Shown piece after piece: positions 9,380 through 18,336 of a DNA stretch of 64,000 bases (position 1 is its first letter; each line of letters opens with the position of its first letter). The stretch is from assembly GCF_019880205.1 (NCBI RefSeq), contig NZ_CP082292.1, positions 2,790,001 to 2,854,000 on the forward strand, in the 5' to 3' direction. The notes under the pieces were generated by a model. It saw nothing but the letters and a program-made list of their open reading frames with translations. It searched no databases and had not been told where the DNA came from. The DNA is from Pantoea alfalfae. Its GTDB lineage: Bacteria > Pseudomonadota > Gammaproteobacteria > Enterobacterales > Enterobacteriaceae. Both the position numbers and the translations under genes were made by a program.

Positions 9380-9483
9380 ATTTTATTGCCGTCCATATCG
9401 TAAACCGTACGCTGCCAGCGTTCGTCCAGCCGGTTAGTAAATGTCACAAGCTTTGCCGGTTTGACTGCACTGCTGACTCTTCT
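9370..9483 (-). pseudogene. Relic of the Tle1-like effector C-terminus, overlapping the paralogue-2 start
   Basis: Reading the minus strand, the codons give RVSSAVKPAKLVTFTNRL followed by DERWQRTVYDMDGNKIWK and a stop. This is nearly identical to the last ~36 residues of the effector at 10211-12085. The similarity stops abruptly near 9483. The stop codon and the overlapping ATG of the downstream lipoprotein (ATATGGAAATAA) are preserved, so a block of effector tip plus immunity gene appears to have been duplicated or brought in as a unit. Confidence 0.85.
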
Positions 9484-9506
9484 TTAACAGTTTCACTAAC
9501 CACCCT

Positions 9507-9539
9507 TTTAAAATGGCTGAAATGACTATCTTTCAGCCA
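9507..9539 (-). terminator. Probable terminator after lipoprotein paralogue 1
   Basis: TGGCTGAAA (9514-9522) and TTTCAGCCA (9531-9539) form a 9-bp stem. On the minus strand it is followed by TTTT. It separates the effector/lipoprotein-1 unit from the relic tip and lipoprotein 2. Confidence 0.6.
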
Positions 9540-9560
9540 ATTAATTAAATATCGGGATCG

Positions 9561-10220
9561 TTACCATCGGCCGTAAGGATATTTTTTCCCTTTGATAAAA
9601 TCAGGTGTATCTCCATAATATTTATATCCATTTGGATGTTTGGTTATTCCTTTACAGATATCCAGTTTGTCTCCTGAGACGGTTTTCAGAATTGATGGTG
9701 TGATACGATAATTAGGCTCAGATCGGATCCCCTGCAACCAGACGGCTACCTTTCCCCCCGGAGCCAGACCGATCTGTACTCTGTCGTAATATGCTTTTTT
9801 CCCCCAATAGTCTTTCTGCCCGGCCGGCCTGAGCATTTTCTCCAGATCGGCTTTAGGAATAGTCAGGGCCGTCTCATACACTTTTTTATCGATAATTGAG
9901 TCCCAGCAGAAAATAATATGCTTTGGCGGGCGCTCAACGTGATTCCAGTAGCCGCCAGGCGCACGATCTTTATCGTTCCATCCACCGATTACTTTAGGCA
10001 GGTCGGGAGTGCTGTTCAGCGTGTTAAAGCGATAAATCGTACCTTCAGCATCTTGTACAACGGCGAACGTCACTAATGCCGGTAGCGCTTTTGGGGTGAA
10101 AAAATCAAAGGTCCATTCTGCTGGTTCACCATTCTGAGGAGAATCATTTGTGTGTGCTTCTACCTGACAGCCAGTCAATACCAGAATAGTAAGGAGCCCT
10201 GCCATACGTTTTATTTCCAT
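9561..10220 (-). CDS. DUF2931-type lipoprotein, candidate immunity protein for the adjacent effector (paralogue 1)
   Basis: A 219-residue lipoprotein with a short signal peptide MEIKRMAGLLTILVLTGC; lipobox LTGC, acylated Cys18, followed by Gln, which favours outer-membrane sorting. Its ATG lies inside the last codons of the PAAR-phospholipase gene (10-nt overlap), so the two are almost certainly co-translated. That arrangement is typical for a type VI effector and its cognate immunity protein. A Tle1 lipase acts from the periplasmic side, so a periplasm-facing lipoprotein is the expected antidote location. Binding to the effector is inferred, not visible. The coding sequence is AT-richer than the flanking core genes. 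Confidence 0.82.
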   Translation of the reverse strand: MEIKRMAGLLTILVLTGCQVEAHTNDSPQNGEPAEWTFDFFTPKALPALVTFAVVQDAEGTIYRFNTLNSTPDLPKVIGGWNDKDRAPGGYWNHVERPPKHIIFCWDSIIDKKVYETALTIPKADLEKMLRPAGQKDYWGKKAYYDRVQIGLAPGGKVAVWLQGIRSEPNYRITPSILKTVSGDKLDICKGITKHPNGYKYYGDTPDFIKGKKYPYGRW

Positions 10221-12085
10221 ATTTTATTTCCGTCCATATCGTAAACCGTACGCTGCCAGCGCTCGTCCGGTCTGTTAGTAAATGTCACAAGCTTTGCCGG
10301 TCTGACTGCACCGCTGACCCTTCCTTCACTGTCTCTAAGTACGCTGTTCCAGTTAGCCGAGCAGTGAATATACTTCTCGGCCAGCATCAGAATTTCCGGT
10401 GTAGTAAATCCCTGTACGAATTGACTATTCCGAACCGCACGCCCCATGACAATCGCTTTTTCACTCAGTCCATTCATTTCTGCACCCAGCGCAAAATCAG
10501 GATTGGTTTCATCGACAGGTTCAAACACCACACCGGCATCCTGCGCCGCATCAAGCATCACCCGCAGCGCCACCTTCGACCAGTCATTGCGGGTTAGTCT
10601 GTCAATAACCAGCGCCGCACCGCTGCGCTTTTGTAGTGTGCCGTAACGATCGGCTGGCATTCTGTCGTCATGCCAGACATCTGCATTGACCTCCACCGCA
10701 TTCAGCAGCGGCGCTATCGCCGGATAGCCGTCCATCGTTTTAAGCTGCGCGCAGGTCTGCCGATAAATCCGCGTTTCTGTATCGGGAGTTGAGAGTGGTA
10801 CAGTTTCGAACTCCGGCCGGGTAAGGAAACAGGCTTCGCGTTCTTCAGGATTGTAACCTCCGCCAATGTCGGAATGCGCACCGGGAAGAGCCAGCTCAGG
10901 CCAGGCTGGTTTGACGCTGTTCAGTGCAAAGTTAAAGCGGCATTCGTGCTGCGCGGTGATATGAAATACCTTTTCCGCCACGCCCGGACGCAGTACCAGA
11001 TTCACCTCACCTGTATCTGCGCTGTGCGGGTTCAGGCCGTTAACCGGCGTTCCGATGGCCGCCACGGTATCGAATATTCCCAGAAATCGGGTTCTACCGC
11101 CGGGGGTGCCGGAGAACTCAACATCACCCAGCCCGATCTTAATTGCCGAGATAATGGTCCTGTCCTGGCTGAATACCCGGTTGGCAAAATGCCGCGCCGC
11201 CGCAGCGCCACGGCTGAAGCCAAAAATATCAAACTGCAGCTCTTTAATAATGCAGGTACGGGCTTCATCGTACCTATTCAAATAGCCCTGAATACCGTTA
11301 ATCAGCGCCGAAACAGCCTTATCAGTTTTTTTCACCACGCCGGTATCTCCCCGGCCCGTTCCCATACCATAAGCGTTGTCACCCACCCCGTCTTCCGTGC
11401 CTATACCCTCGATATAAATAGCGTACTGTCCTCCCCCCGTATCAGGCGTTACATCTTGCTTATATAGCGTGTTGAGCCAATGCACATTGGTGTAATAGCC
11501 AAGATAACTTCCGGCAGCGGTTCCATTTACTCCGCGATTCAGTCGTATGCACTGCTGCAAAACGGACTTAGACTCCGCATCGTTCATTCCGAAATGTGCG
11601 CCGGTACAGACAGCCTGACGGTCGGTTGTGTTATTCGCATTGTTGCCCGTTCCATCAAAGAACACACCGATGGTGAGCGTGATTTCCCGTTTCTTCTTCG
11701 CTGCCTGTGCACGCTGTTCTGGATCTGACTGCTGTGCTTTTCTCTCCGCAGCCTCAGCCCGTTCGGCTGCACGGCCAGCGTTGCAGTCGATCTCGTAAGT
11801 GTGCGTGCTGACGGAGGGAATAAAACGGGCACGACAGGGGCAGGAGCTGTAACTGTGAAGAGAGCCCGCCCACTCTTTCAGGACACCATTCACCTCATAG
11901 GTGTCCCCCATCCCCCCACAGACGCGAAACCGTCCTTCATGTTTACCGCAGGTCACCGGGTCGCCCTCCCGGACCTGCTGGCGCTCGATGCCGCCGATGG
12001 TATACGTTTCATCAGACGCGCCGCTAAGAATCCGTCCGCCGCAGGTGGTTTTATCCAGGTGATATAAAAAAAATCCTTCAGTCAT
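10211..12085 (-). CDS. PAAR-domain type VI secretion phospholipase effector, Tle1-like (DUF2235)
   Basis: A 624-residue two-domain toxin. The N-terminal ~95 residues form a PAAR domain (TTCGGRILSGASDETYTIGG, VREGDPVTCGKHEGRFRVCG, CPC) that would cap a VgrG spike. An Ala/Glu/Lys-rich linker (105-135) follows. The alpha/beta-hydrolase domain starts at ITLTIGVFFDGTGNN and has the lipase elbow GFSRG (289-293, Ser291), FDTVAAIG (Asp339) and GAHSDIGGGY (His404), the Ser-Asp-His set of Tle1 phospholipases. The ATG at 12085 has GAGGGA upstream. No VgrG or T6SS structural genes are in the window, so it must use an apparatus encoded elsewhere. The overlapping downstream lipoprotein is the likely immunity gene. 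Phospholipase specificity is inferred from the family. Confidence 0.9.
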   Translation of the reverse strand: MTEGFFLYHLDKTTCGGRILSGASDETYTIGGIERQQVREGDPVTCGKHEGRFRVCGGMGDTYEVNGVLKEWAGSLHSYSSCPCRARFIPSVSTHTYEIDCNAGRAAERAEAAERKAQQSDPEQRAQAAKKKREITLTIGVFFDGTGNNANNTTDRQAVCTGAHFGMNDAESKSVLQQCIRLNRGVNGTAAGSYLGYYTNVHWLNTLYKQDVTPDTGGGQYAIYIEGIGTEDGVGDNAYGMGTGRGDTGVVKKTDKAVSALINGIQGYLNRYDEARTCIIKELQFDIFGFSRGAAAARHFANRVFSQDRTIISAIKIGLGDVEFSGTPGGRTRFLGIFDTVAAIGTPVNGLNPHSADTGEVNLVLRPGVAEKVFHITAQHECRFNFALNSVKPAWPELALPGAHSDIGGGYNPEEREACFLTRPEFETVPLSTPDTETRIYRQTCAQLKTMDGYPAIAPLLNAVEVNADVWHDDRMPADRYGTLQKRSGAALVIDRLTRNDWSKVALRVMLDAAQDAGVVFEPVDETNPDFALGAEMNGLSEKAIVMGRAVRNSQFVQGFTTPEILMLAEKYIHCSANWNSVLRDSEGRVSGAVRPAKLVTFTNRPDERWQRTVYDMDGNKIWK

Positions 12086-12343
12086 AATCCCTCATGAACT
12101 TTATGGCTATTAAGTAAACGCATCATACCTTAATTATGACTTAACCCAAATTACAGGCTTCTGTTAGCGGTCCCAGTGCCTGAATGTGGCATCGCTGTTA
12201 ATGGTGTTAGCTTTTAATATCGCCATCAGGTAAAGAAACTTTTCCGCAAGACCTGCCATCATTAATCTGTCATATAAAGCGCGTATCACACTCCGTTAAC
12301 CCGATGCAAATCAGCATCCGGCATCAGCCACGTGAGGTACACC

Positions 12344-13945
12344 ATGAGCGAAAACAGTCTCTCCTCCTCATCAGCCCGGGGACGCCCCGATTTCAACGGC
12401 AAGGGCAGTCGCTTCAGTAAGCCGCTGTTTTTCATTCTGCTGGTCGCCGGACTGGCGTTCGCCGGACTTAACCTGGTCAATGATGTTGAAGAAACCAATA
12501 TGCCGGTCACCAGCTATCTGCCGTTCTTTCTGCTGGGACTGGCGCTGCTGATTGCGCTCGGCTTTGAGTTCGTCAATGGCTTTCACGATACCGCCAACGC
12601 GGTCGCCACGGTAATCTACACCCATTCGCTGACGCCCGGCGTGGCGGTAGTCTGGTCCGGTTTCTGTAACTTTATGGGCGTGCTGCTCTCCAGCGGCGTG
12701 GTGGCGTTTGGCATTATCTCGCTGCTGCCGGTCGAGCTGATCCTGCAGGCCAGCAGCGGCAACGGCTTTGCCATGGTCTATGCGCTGCTCTTCTCCGCCA
12801 TTATCTGGAATCTGGGCACCTGGTATTTCGGTCTGCCCTCGTCGTCGTCGCATACGCTGATTGGCTCAATTATCGGCGTTGGGGTGGCTAACGCCATGCT
12901 GCACGGCCGTAGCGGACTGAGCGGCGTGGACTGGGATCAGGCACTTAAGGTCGGCTATGCCCTGCTGCTGTCGCCGGTGGTCGGTTTTGTCTGCGCCGGG
13001 CTGCTGCTGTGGGTGATGAAGATGTTTATCCGTAATCGCCAGCTTTATCAGGCGCCGAAAAGTGACCAGCCGCCGCCGGTCTGGATCCGTGGTCTGCTGA
13101 TCCTGACCTGCACCGGCGTCTCCTTTGCGCACGGCTCCAACGATGGACAGAAAGGAATGGGGCTGATTATGCTGATCCTGGTGGGCACTATGCCGATCGC
13201 TTACGCCCTGAACCGATCGCTGCCGGCCGATCAGATCCCACGCGTGGCCGCACTGACCGAGGTGACCGCCCATCAGCTGCTGCAACTGCAACCGGCGACA
13301 GCACATCCTCCGGCGGCGCGCGACGTGCTGACCGGTTTTGTCGGCAGCAACCAGATGAATGCCGGGGTGTTACCGGCGCTGGCCAGGACGCTTAACGAGG
13401 TGGGCGATCAGATTCGCCGCTACGGTTCGATGGATAACATTCCTGCCCAGGCAGTGACCAACACCCGCAATCAGATGTATCTGGCCTCGGAGTCGATTAA
13501 GCACCTGCAGACCGCAAAGGTCACACTGCCGCAGGAGACCGAACGCAATCTGAAAGCGGTGAAAACTGAACTCGATAGCGCCACCCGCTTTATTCCGATG
13601 TGGGTGAAAGTGGTGGTGGCAATTGCGCTGGGGCTGGGCACCATGGTCGGCTGGCGCAGGATTGTGGTGACGGTGGGAGAACGCATCGGGAAAACCCATC
13701 TGAGCTATGCCCAGGGTGCCAGCGCCGAGCTGGTGGCGATGATGACCATTGGCGCAGCCGATGGCTTTGGCCTGCCGGTGTCAACCACCCATGTATTGTC
13801 GTCCGGCGTAGCAGGCACCATGGCGGCCAACCGCTCTGGTCTGCAGTTTTCAACCCTGCGTAATCTGGCTGTGGCCTGGGTATTAACGCTGCCGGTCTCC
13901 ATTCTGCTCTCCGCCCTGCTCTACTGGGCGTTTACCCATTTCTGA
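12344..13945 (+). CDS. PiT-family inorganic phosphate transporter
   Basis: A 533-residue inner-membrane symporter of the PiT (PitA/PitB) family that takes up metal-phosphate with protons. Both PiT signatures are present: FEFVNGFHDTANAVATVIYT in the first repeat and GLPVSTTHVLSSGVAGTM in the second. SHGSNDGQKG-type (AHGSNDGQKGMGL) and LGTWYFGLPSSSSHTLIGS blocks lie between. A large hydrophilic loop (about residues 285-420) separates the two halves. Compared with E. coli PitA (499 residues) it has an extra Ser-rich N-terminus and one extra membrane segment. GTGAGG at 12332 serves as Shine-Dalgarno for the ATG at 12344 rather than as a start. Confidence 0.92.
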   Translation: MSENSLSSSSARGRPDFNGKGSRFSKPLFFILLVAGLAFAGLNLVNDVEETNMPVTSYLPFFLLGLALLIALGFEFVNGFHDTANAVATVIYTHSLTPGVAVVWSGFCNFMGVLLSSGVVAFGIISLLPVELILQASSGNGFAMVYALLFSAIIWNLGTWYFGLPSSSSHTLIGSIIGVGVANAMLHGRSGLSGVDWDQALKVGYALLLSPVVGFVCAGLLLWVMKMFIRNRQLYQAPKSDQPPPVWIRGLLILTCTGVSFAHGSNDGQKGMGLIMLILVGTMPIAYALNRSLPADQIPRVAALTEVTAHQLLQLQPATAHPPAARDVLTGFVGSNQMNAGVLPALARTLNEVGDQIRRYGSMDNIPAQAVTNTRNQMYLASESIKHLQTAKVTLPQETERNLKAVKTELDSATRFIPMWVKVVVAIALGLGTMVGWRRIVVTVGERIGKTHLSYAQGASAELVAMMTIGAADGFGLPVSTTHVLSSGVAGTMAANRSGLQFSTLRNLAVAWVLTLPVSILLSALLYWAFTHF

Positions 13946-13953
13946 TAGTCAGC

Positions 13954-13978
13954 GCTCACCACCGGTCAGGTGGTGAGC
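13954..13978. repeat. Hairpin between the convergent pit and MFS genes
   Basis: GCTCACCACC and GGTGGTGAGC form a perfect 10-bp stem with a 5-nt loop (GGTCA). It includes the MFS stop codon. There is no clear T-run on either side, so bidirectional termination is possible but unproven. Confidence 0.6.
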
Positions 13979-15153
13979 CGTTGCTGCGTATAAAGCCGCA
14001 GTGTAATCAGCAGCGCGCCCAGTACCATTACGGCGGCAGCCAGATAGACCGACTGCATCCCCCAGTGTCCGATAAACAGTCCCGCCACCGGGCCGGTTAA
14101 GCCCAGCCCCAGATCGAGAAACGCGGAATAGGTGCCCAGCGCCGAACCCTGATCCTGACGCTCAACCCGTTTTACCGCCTCAACGCCCAGCGCCGGGAAG
14201 ACCAGCGAAAAGCCGCTGCCGGTGAGAAACGCGCCCGCGCCTACCAGCCAGGCGCTGTCAGCCTGCCAGATAATCAGCAGTCCCAGACACTCCAGCAGAA
14301 AAGAGAAAAGTGACACGCGCAGTCCGCCAAAGCGAGTAATGAAGCGACCAAACCCCAGCCGCACCAGCACAAACCCCAGACTAAACAGTGTCAGCGCATA
14401 GGCCGCGCCCTGCCAGTCACGGCTGGCAAAATAGAGAGTGATAAAGGTGGCGATGACGCCAAAGCCGATAGTGCCGAAGCCCAGCGCCAGGCCATAAAGC
14501 CAGACGCGGGAGAAGACGCGATGAAAGGGAATGCGCTCACCCACGCTGACGGTGACCGCCGGTTTGCGGCTGGCCATCAGATACCCGACGACGCCCATCA
14601 GCGCAATCAGTCCGGCAAATCCGCTCATGCCAACCTGACTGTTCAGCAGCACGCCCAGCGGCGCACCAACGGCCATCGCCAGATAGGTGGCGACGCCGTT
14701 CCAGGAGATGACGCGCGCGGTCTGCAGTGGCCCGACGATGTTCATACCCCACAGGGTTGAGCCGGTGCTGCTGAAGCTTTCCCCCACGCCGAGAAACAGT
14801 CGCCCGATAGCCAGCAGCGCCAGGCTCAGCCAGGGCCAGCTGCTCAACAGTGCGGCCACGATAGTCAGCACCCCGCTCATGCCGCAGCAGATTAGTCCCA
14901 GCATCACCACCCGTTTTGGCCCCAGGCGATCGGCGAGACGGCCCGACTGTGGACGGCTGAGCAGCGTCGCAAAATATTGAATACTGATAATCAGACCAGC
15001 AATAAAGGAGCTGAAACCAAGCTGATTTTTGACGAAGCCCGGCAGCACGGCCAGCGGCAGTCCGACAGAGAGATAGCAGAAGAAGGTGAAGATAATAACG
15101 GAGAGGATTCGTTTGTTGAGCTGACTGTTGCTCAACACAGCGTTGTCAGACAT
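13966..15153 (-). CDS. MFS transporter of the YfcJ/YhhS family
   Basis: A 395-residue major-facilitator protein with 12 predicted membrane segments. The loop-2/3 motif reads GRLADRLGPKR, and VGESFSSTGSTLWGMNIVGP and SWNGVATYLAMAVGAPLG match the YfcJ/YhhS branch, which contains putative arabinose or small-molecule exporters. The substrate is not known for this protein. It is convergent with the phosphate transporter and shares a hairpin with it at its 3' end. Confidence 0.85.
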   Translation of the reverse strand: MSDNAVLSNSQLNKRILSVIIFTFFCYLSVGLPLAVLPGFVKNQLGFSSFIAGLIISIQYFATLLSRPQSGRLADRLGPKRVVMLGLICCGMSGVLTIVAALLSSWPWLSLALLAIGRLFLGVGESFSSTGSTLWGMNIVGPLQTARVISWNGVATYLAMAVGAPLGVLLNSQVGMSGFAGLIALMGVVGYLMASRKPAVTVSVGERIPFHRVFSRVWLYGLALGFGTIGFGVIATFITLYFASRDWQGAAYALTLFSLGFVLVRLGFGRFITRFGGLRVSLFSFLLECLGLLIIWQADSAWLVGAGAFLTGSGFSLVFPALGVEAVKRVERQDQGSALGTYSAFLDLGLGLTGPVAGLFIGHWGMQSVYLAAAVMVLGALLITLRLYTQQRLTT

Positions 15154-15223
15154 AGCAGGCTTGTGGTGTGGGAAATTTTGCCCACTATACCGTCAGGCTG
15201 CTAAAGGGTCGCCTGATTTTTTA

Positions 15224-16174
15224 TCACAAACCATGAACATGTGCATGACGGTCAATCGCCTGCGCGATGTCACCCGACGATTTTAACGCTCGGATTTCAC
15301 TGAATAAGCCATCGGCTTCGCCGTACGCTTTGCGCAGATAACCGAGCCACTGTTTGATACGCGCCACGTGATAGAGGCCGGTATCGCCCTGCTTCTCCAG
15401 CCGACTATATTTTTGCAATAACCGCACCACATCGGGCCAGGCCATCGGCGGCTCATTATATTTTACGACCCGGCTCAGGTTGGGGATGTTCAGTGCGCCA
15501 CGGCCAATCATCACCGCATCGCAGCCGGTTACCGCCATACAGTGTTGCGCGCTTTGCCAGTCCCATATTTCGCCATTGGCAATCACCGGAATGCGCAGCC
15601 GCTGACGAATGTCGCCAATCGCCTGCCAGTTGATCGCTTCTGCGCGATAGCCCTCTTCTTTAGTGCGCCCATGTACTGTCAGCTCGCTGGCACCGGCCTG
15701 CTGGACCGCATCGGCAATCTCCAGGCTGCGGGCGCTGGAATCCCAGCCGAGCCGCACTTTTACCGTCACCGGCAAATCGGCAGGCACCGCTTCACGCATC
15801 GCTTTCGCGCCGCGATAAATCAGATCGGGATCTTTCAGAAGGGTTGCACCGCCTCCGCTGCCGTTGACCAGTTTAGAGGGACAGCCACAGTTGAGATCAA
15901 CACCCCAGGAACCCAGTTCCACCGCGCGTGCGGCGTTCTCGGCTAACCATTCGGGATGCTGCCCCAGCAGCTGCATACGCACCCGCGTGCCGGATGGCGT
16001 ACGGCTGCCGTGATGCAGTTCGGGGCAGAGACGGGTGAAGGATTTTACCGGCAGCAGTTGATCGACTACGCGCAAAAACTCAGTGATGCAGAGATCGTAG
16101 TCATTCACTTCCGATAGCAGCTGGCGCACCAGTGAATCCAGCACGCCTTCCATCGGAGCCAGTAAAACCCTCAT
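15224..16174 (-). CDS. dusC: tRNA-dihydrouridine(16) synthase
   Basis: An FMN-dependent enzyme that reduces uridine 16 in the D-loop of tRNAs. The 316-residue protein starts with the flavin-barrel motif [10 protein letters not shown]. It has the catalytic NCGCPSK (Cys98), [19 protein letters not shown] and the FMN-phosphate motif [15 protein letters not shown], followed by the helical C-terminal domain typical of DusC. Its ATG is only 2 nt after the rhlE stop, so it is probably read from the rhlE transcript. Confidence 0.95.
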   Translation of the reverse strand: MRVLLAPMEGVLDSLVRQLLSEVNDYDLCITEFLRVVDQLLPVKSFTRLCPELHHGSRTPSGTRVRMQLLGQHPEWLAENAARAVELGSWGVDLNCGCPSKLVNGSGGGATLLKDPDLIYRGAKAMREAVPADLPVTVKVRLGWDSSARSLEIADAVQQAGASELTVHGRTKEEGYRAEAINWQAIGDIRQRLRIPVIANGEIWDWQSAQHCMAVTGCDAVMIGRGALNIPNLSRVVKYNEPPMAWPDVVRLLQKYSRLEKQGDTGLYHVARIKQWLGYLRKAYGEADGLFSEIRALKSSGDIAQAIDRHAHVHGL

Positions 16175-16176
16175 AC

Positions 16177-17547
16177 TCAGACGTTTCCGGTGCGCTTCGG
16201 AGCCGGACGACGCGGACGGGCTGCGGGCTTATCGCCCTGAGGCGCAGCCTGGCTCTGACGACGCGCCTGAGGACGTTTGTCGCCGGATGAAGATGAACGC
16301 GATGCGCCTGCACCCTGTCCGCCCTGACCACGCCCACGACCGCCGCCACCTGCACCGCCGCGAGACTGCTGCTGACGACCGTTGATGATCGGCTCCGCTT
16401 TGATGCTCGGATCGGGCTCATAACCCTCAATCGCCAGACGCGGGATTTCACGCTTCAGCAGACGTTCGATATCACGCAGCAGTTTGTGCTCATCGACGCA
16501 GACCAGCGACAGTGCGACACCGGTTGCAGCCGCACGGCCGGTACGGCCAATACGGTGAACGTAATCTTCGGCGACGTTAGGCAGCTCGTAGTTCACGACG
16601 TGTGGCAGCTCTTCGATATCCAGGCCACGGGCCGCGATATCGGTCGCAACCAGCACGCGAATGCCGCCTGACTTAAAGTCGGCCAGCGCACGGGTACGGG
16701 CACCCTGGCTCTTATTGCCGTGGATCGCGGCAGCGGTGATGCCATCTTTGCCCAGCTGCTCGGCAAGGTGGTTAGCGCCGTGTTTGGTACGGGTAAAGAC
16801 CAGCACCTGCTGCCAGTTACCTTCGCCGATCAGCTGCGACAGCAGTTCCCGCTTACGTTTCTTATCAACGAAATGCACCTGCTGCGCCACCTGCTCAGAA
16901 GCGGTGTTGCGGCGAGCCACTTCAATCATTTCCGGGTTGGTCAGCAGTTTTTCCGCCAGGCCTTTGATCTCATCCGAGAAGGTGGCCGAGAACAACAGGT
17001 TCTGACGTTTAGCCGGCAGACGGGCCAGCACGCGACGGATGTCGTGGATAAAGCCCATATCCAGCATACGGTCCGCTTCATCCAGCACCAGAATTTCGAC
17101 CTGTGACAGGTCAACGGCATTCTGTTGCGCCAGATCCAGCAGGCGACCTGGCGTGGCGACCAGCACATCGACACCGCCACGCAGCTTGACCATCTGTGGA
17201 TTGATGCTGACGCCACCAAACACCACCAGCGAACGCAGCGAGAGATATTTGCTGTAGTCGCTGACGTTTTCGCCGACCTGCGCCGCGAGTTCACGGGTCG
17301 GGGTCAGGATCAGGGCGCGTACCGGGCGACGACCGCGTACGGGCGTCGCGGTGGCAGAGAGTTTCTGTAACAACGGTAAGGTAAAGCCGGCCGTTTTGCC
17401 GGTGCCGGTCTGGGCACTCGCCAGCAGATCGCGGCCTGCCAGCACCACAGGAATCGCCTGGCGCTGGATAGGTGTAGGTTCGCTGTAGCCTTGTTCGGCA
17501 ACCGCGCGCAAAATATCGGCACTCAGGCCGAGAGAGTCAAATGACAT
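16177..17547 (-). CDS. rhlE: DEAD-box ATP-dependent RNA helicase RhlE
   Basis: A 456-residue RNA helicase involved in ribosome assembly and RNA turnover. The Q-motif ([13 protein letters not shown]), Walker [15 protein letters not shown], the DEAD motif [12 protein letters not shown] (LLFSATFSD) and the C-terminal HRIGRTGRA are all in place. The last ~75 residues are a disordered Arg/Gly/Gln/Ala-rich tail with RGG-like stretches that would bind RNA. The family is certain; its length is close to E. coli RhlE (454). Confidence 0.96.
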   Translation of the reverse strand: MSFDSLGLSADILRAVAEQGYSEPTPIQRQAIPVVLAGRDLLASAQTGTGKTAGFTLPLLQKLSATATPVRGRRPVRALILTPTRELAAQVGENVSDYSKYLSLRSLVVFGGVSINPQMVKLRGGVDVLVATPGRLLDLAQQNAVDLSQVEILVLDEADRMLDMGFIHDIRRVLARLPAKRQNLLFSATFSDEIKGLAEKLLTNPEMIEVARRNTASEQVAQQVHFVDKKRKRELLSQLIGEGNWQQVLVFTRTKHGANHLAEQLGKDGITAAAIHGNKSQGARTRALADFKSGGIRVLVATDIAARGLDIEELPHVVNYELPNVAEDYVHRIGRTGRAAATGVALSLVCVDEHKLLRDIERLLKREIPRLAIEGYEPDPSIKAEPIINGRQQQSRGGAGGGGRGRGQGGQGAGASRSSSSGDKRPQARRQSQAAPQGDKPAARPRRPAPKRTGNV

Positions 17548-17738
17548 TACGTGGTTTACTCCGGTCCGCTCTGGCCGTGATTCACGGTGTAGTTTTCAGA
17601 GGGATAGTGACGGCAGCTGGGGCTGACGCGTGAAAAGGGCACAAACTACGATGCGTAAGCGGGCGAGTGTAGCAGCTTTAAATGAAGTGTGCGAGATAGC
17701 TCACATTTACTGACATAACTTAACGGTGCAGAAACAGG

Positions 17739-17760
17739 AAGGCCACCTCGCGGTGGCCTT
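17739..17760 (-). terminator. Hairpin at the ybhQ 3' end
   Basis: AAGGCCACC and GGTGGCCTT form a perfect 9-bp stem with a 4-nt loop, immediately beyond the ybhQ stop. On the minus strand it is followed by CCTGTTTC rather than a strict T-run, so termination strength is uncertain. Confidence 0.6.
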
Positions 17761-17764
17761 CAAC

Positions 17765-18157
17765 TTAACTACGTTTATTTTCGATGCGCCGCGGTGGCTC
17801 TTTCGCCAGCAGCGAAACCAGCGCCGGACCCAGCAACATCACTACGCCGAGACAGGCCAGCAGCAGGTTGTTGTGGTAAATCCGCGACACAAGGAACAGC
17901 GTCATCATGGCGGCGCCAAAGTAGTAAGTGGTGGTCGCTTCTTCAAGATAATCGCCGAGCGTACGTAAACGGGCGATACGCTGTGTCACCAGCATGGCAA
18001 CAAAAACCAGTGCGTACATCGCCACCAGCGTGCTGCAGACATCAACCAGCGCCTTGTGTTTCCAGCCCCAGATCAGCGCAGCGATCACCAGCAGATGCAT
18101 AGCGATATGCAACAACGTCTGACCCGTGATGATTTGAATACGATTAGACCATTTCAT
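17765..18157 (-). CDS. ybhQ: Inner-membrane protein YbhQ
   Basis: A 130-residue membrane protein matching E. coli YbhQ in its N-terminus (MKW-NR), LEEATTTYYFGAAM and the C-terminal GPALVSLLAKEPPR. About four hydrophobic helices are visible. Its function is unknown. It is divergent from ybhP, as in E. coli. Confidence 0.88.
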   Translation of the reverse strand: MKWSNRIQIITGQTLLHIAMHLLVIAALIWGWKHKALVDVCSTLVAMYALVFVAMLVTQRIARLRTLGDYLEEATTTYYFGAAMMTLFLVSRIYHNNLLLACLGVVMLLGPALVSLLAKEPPRRIENKRS

Positions 18158-18336
18158 TCAATTCTCCTGGCAGACCCAATAGGTCGCCCAAGTGCTACCG
18201 GCACAAGCCGGAAACGGTTTCCTCAATGTAAAACAATTTTCGGATAACGCCCTAAATATCGCGCTCTCTCACCACCCATTTGTGACAAAGACTACACTTT
18301 GATTCTATTGATGATGAAAAGGAGTGCGTCGCGAGT

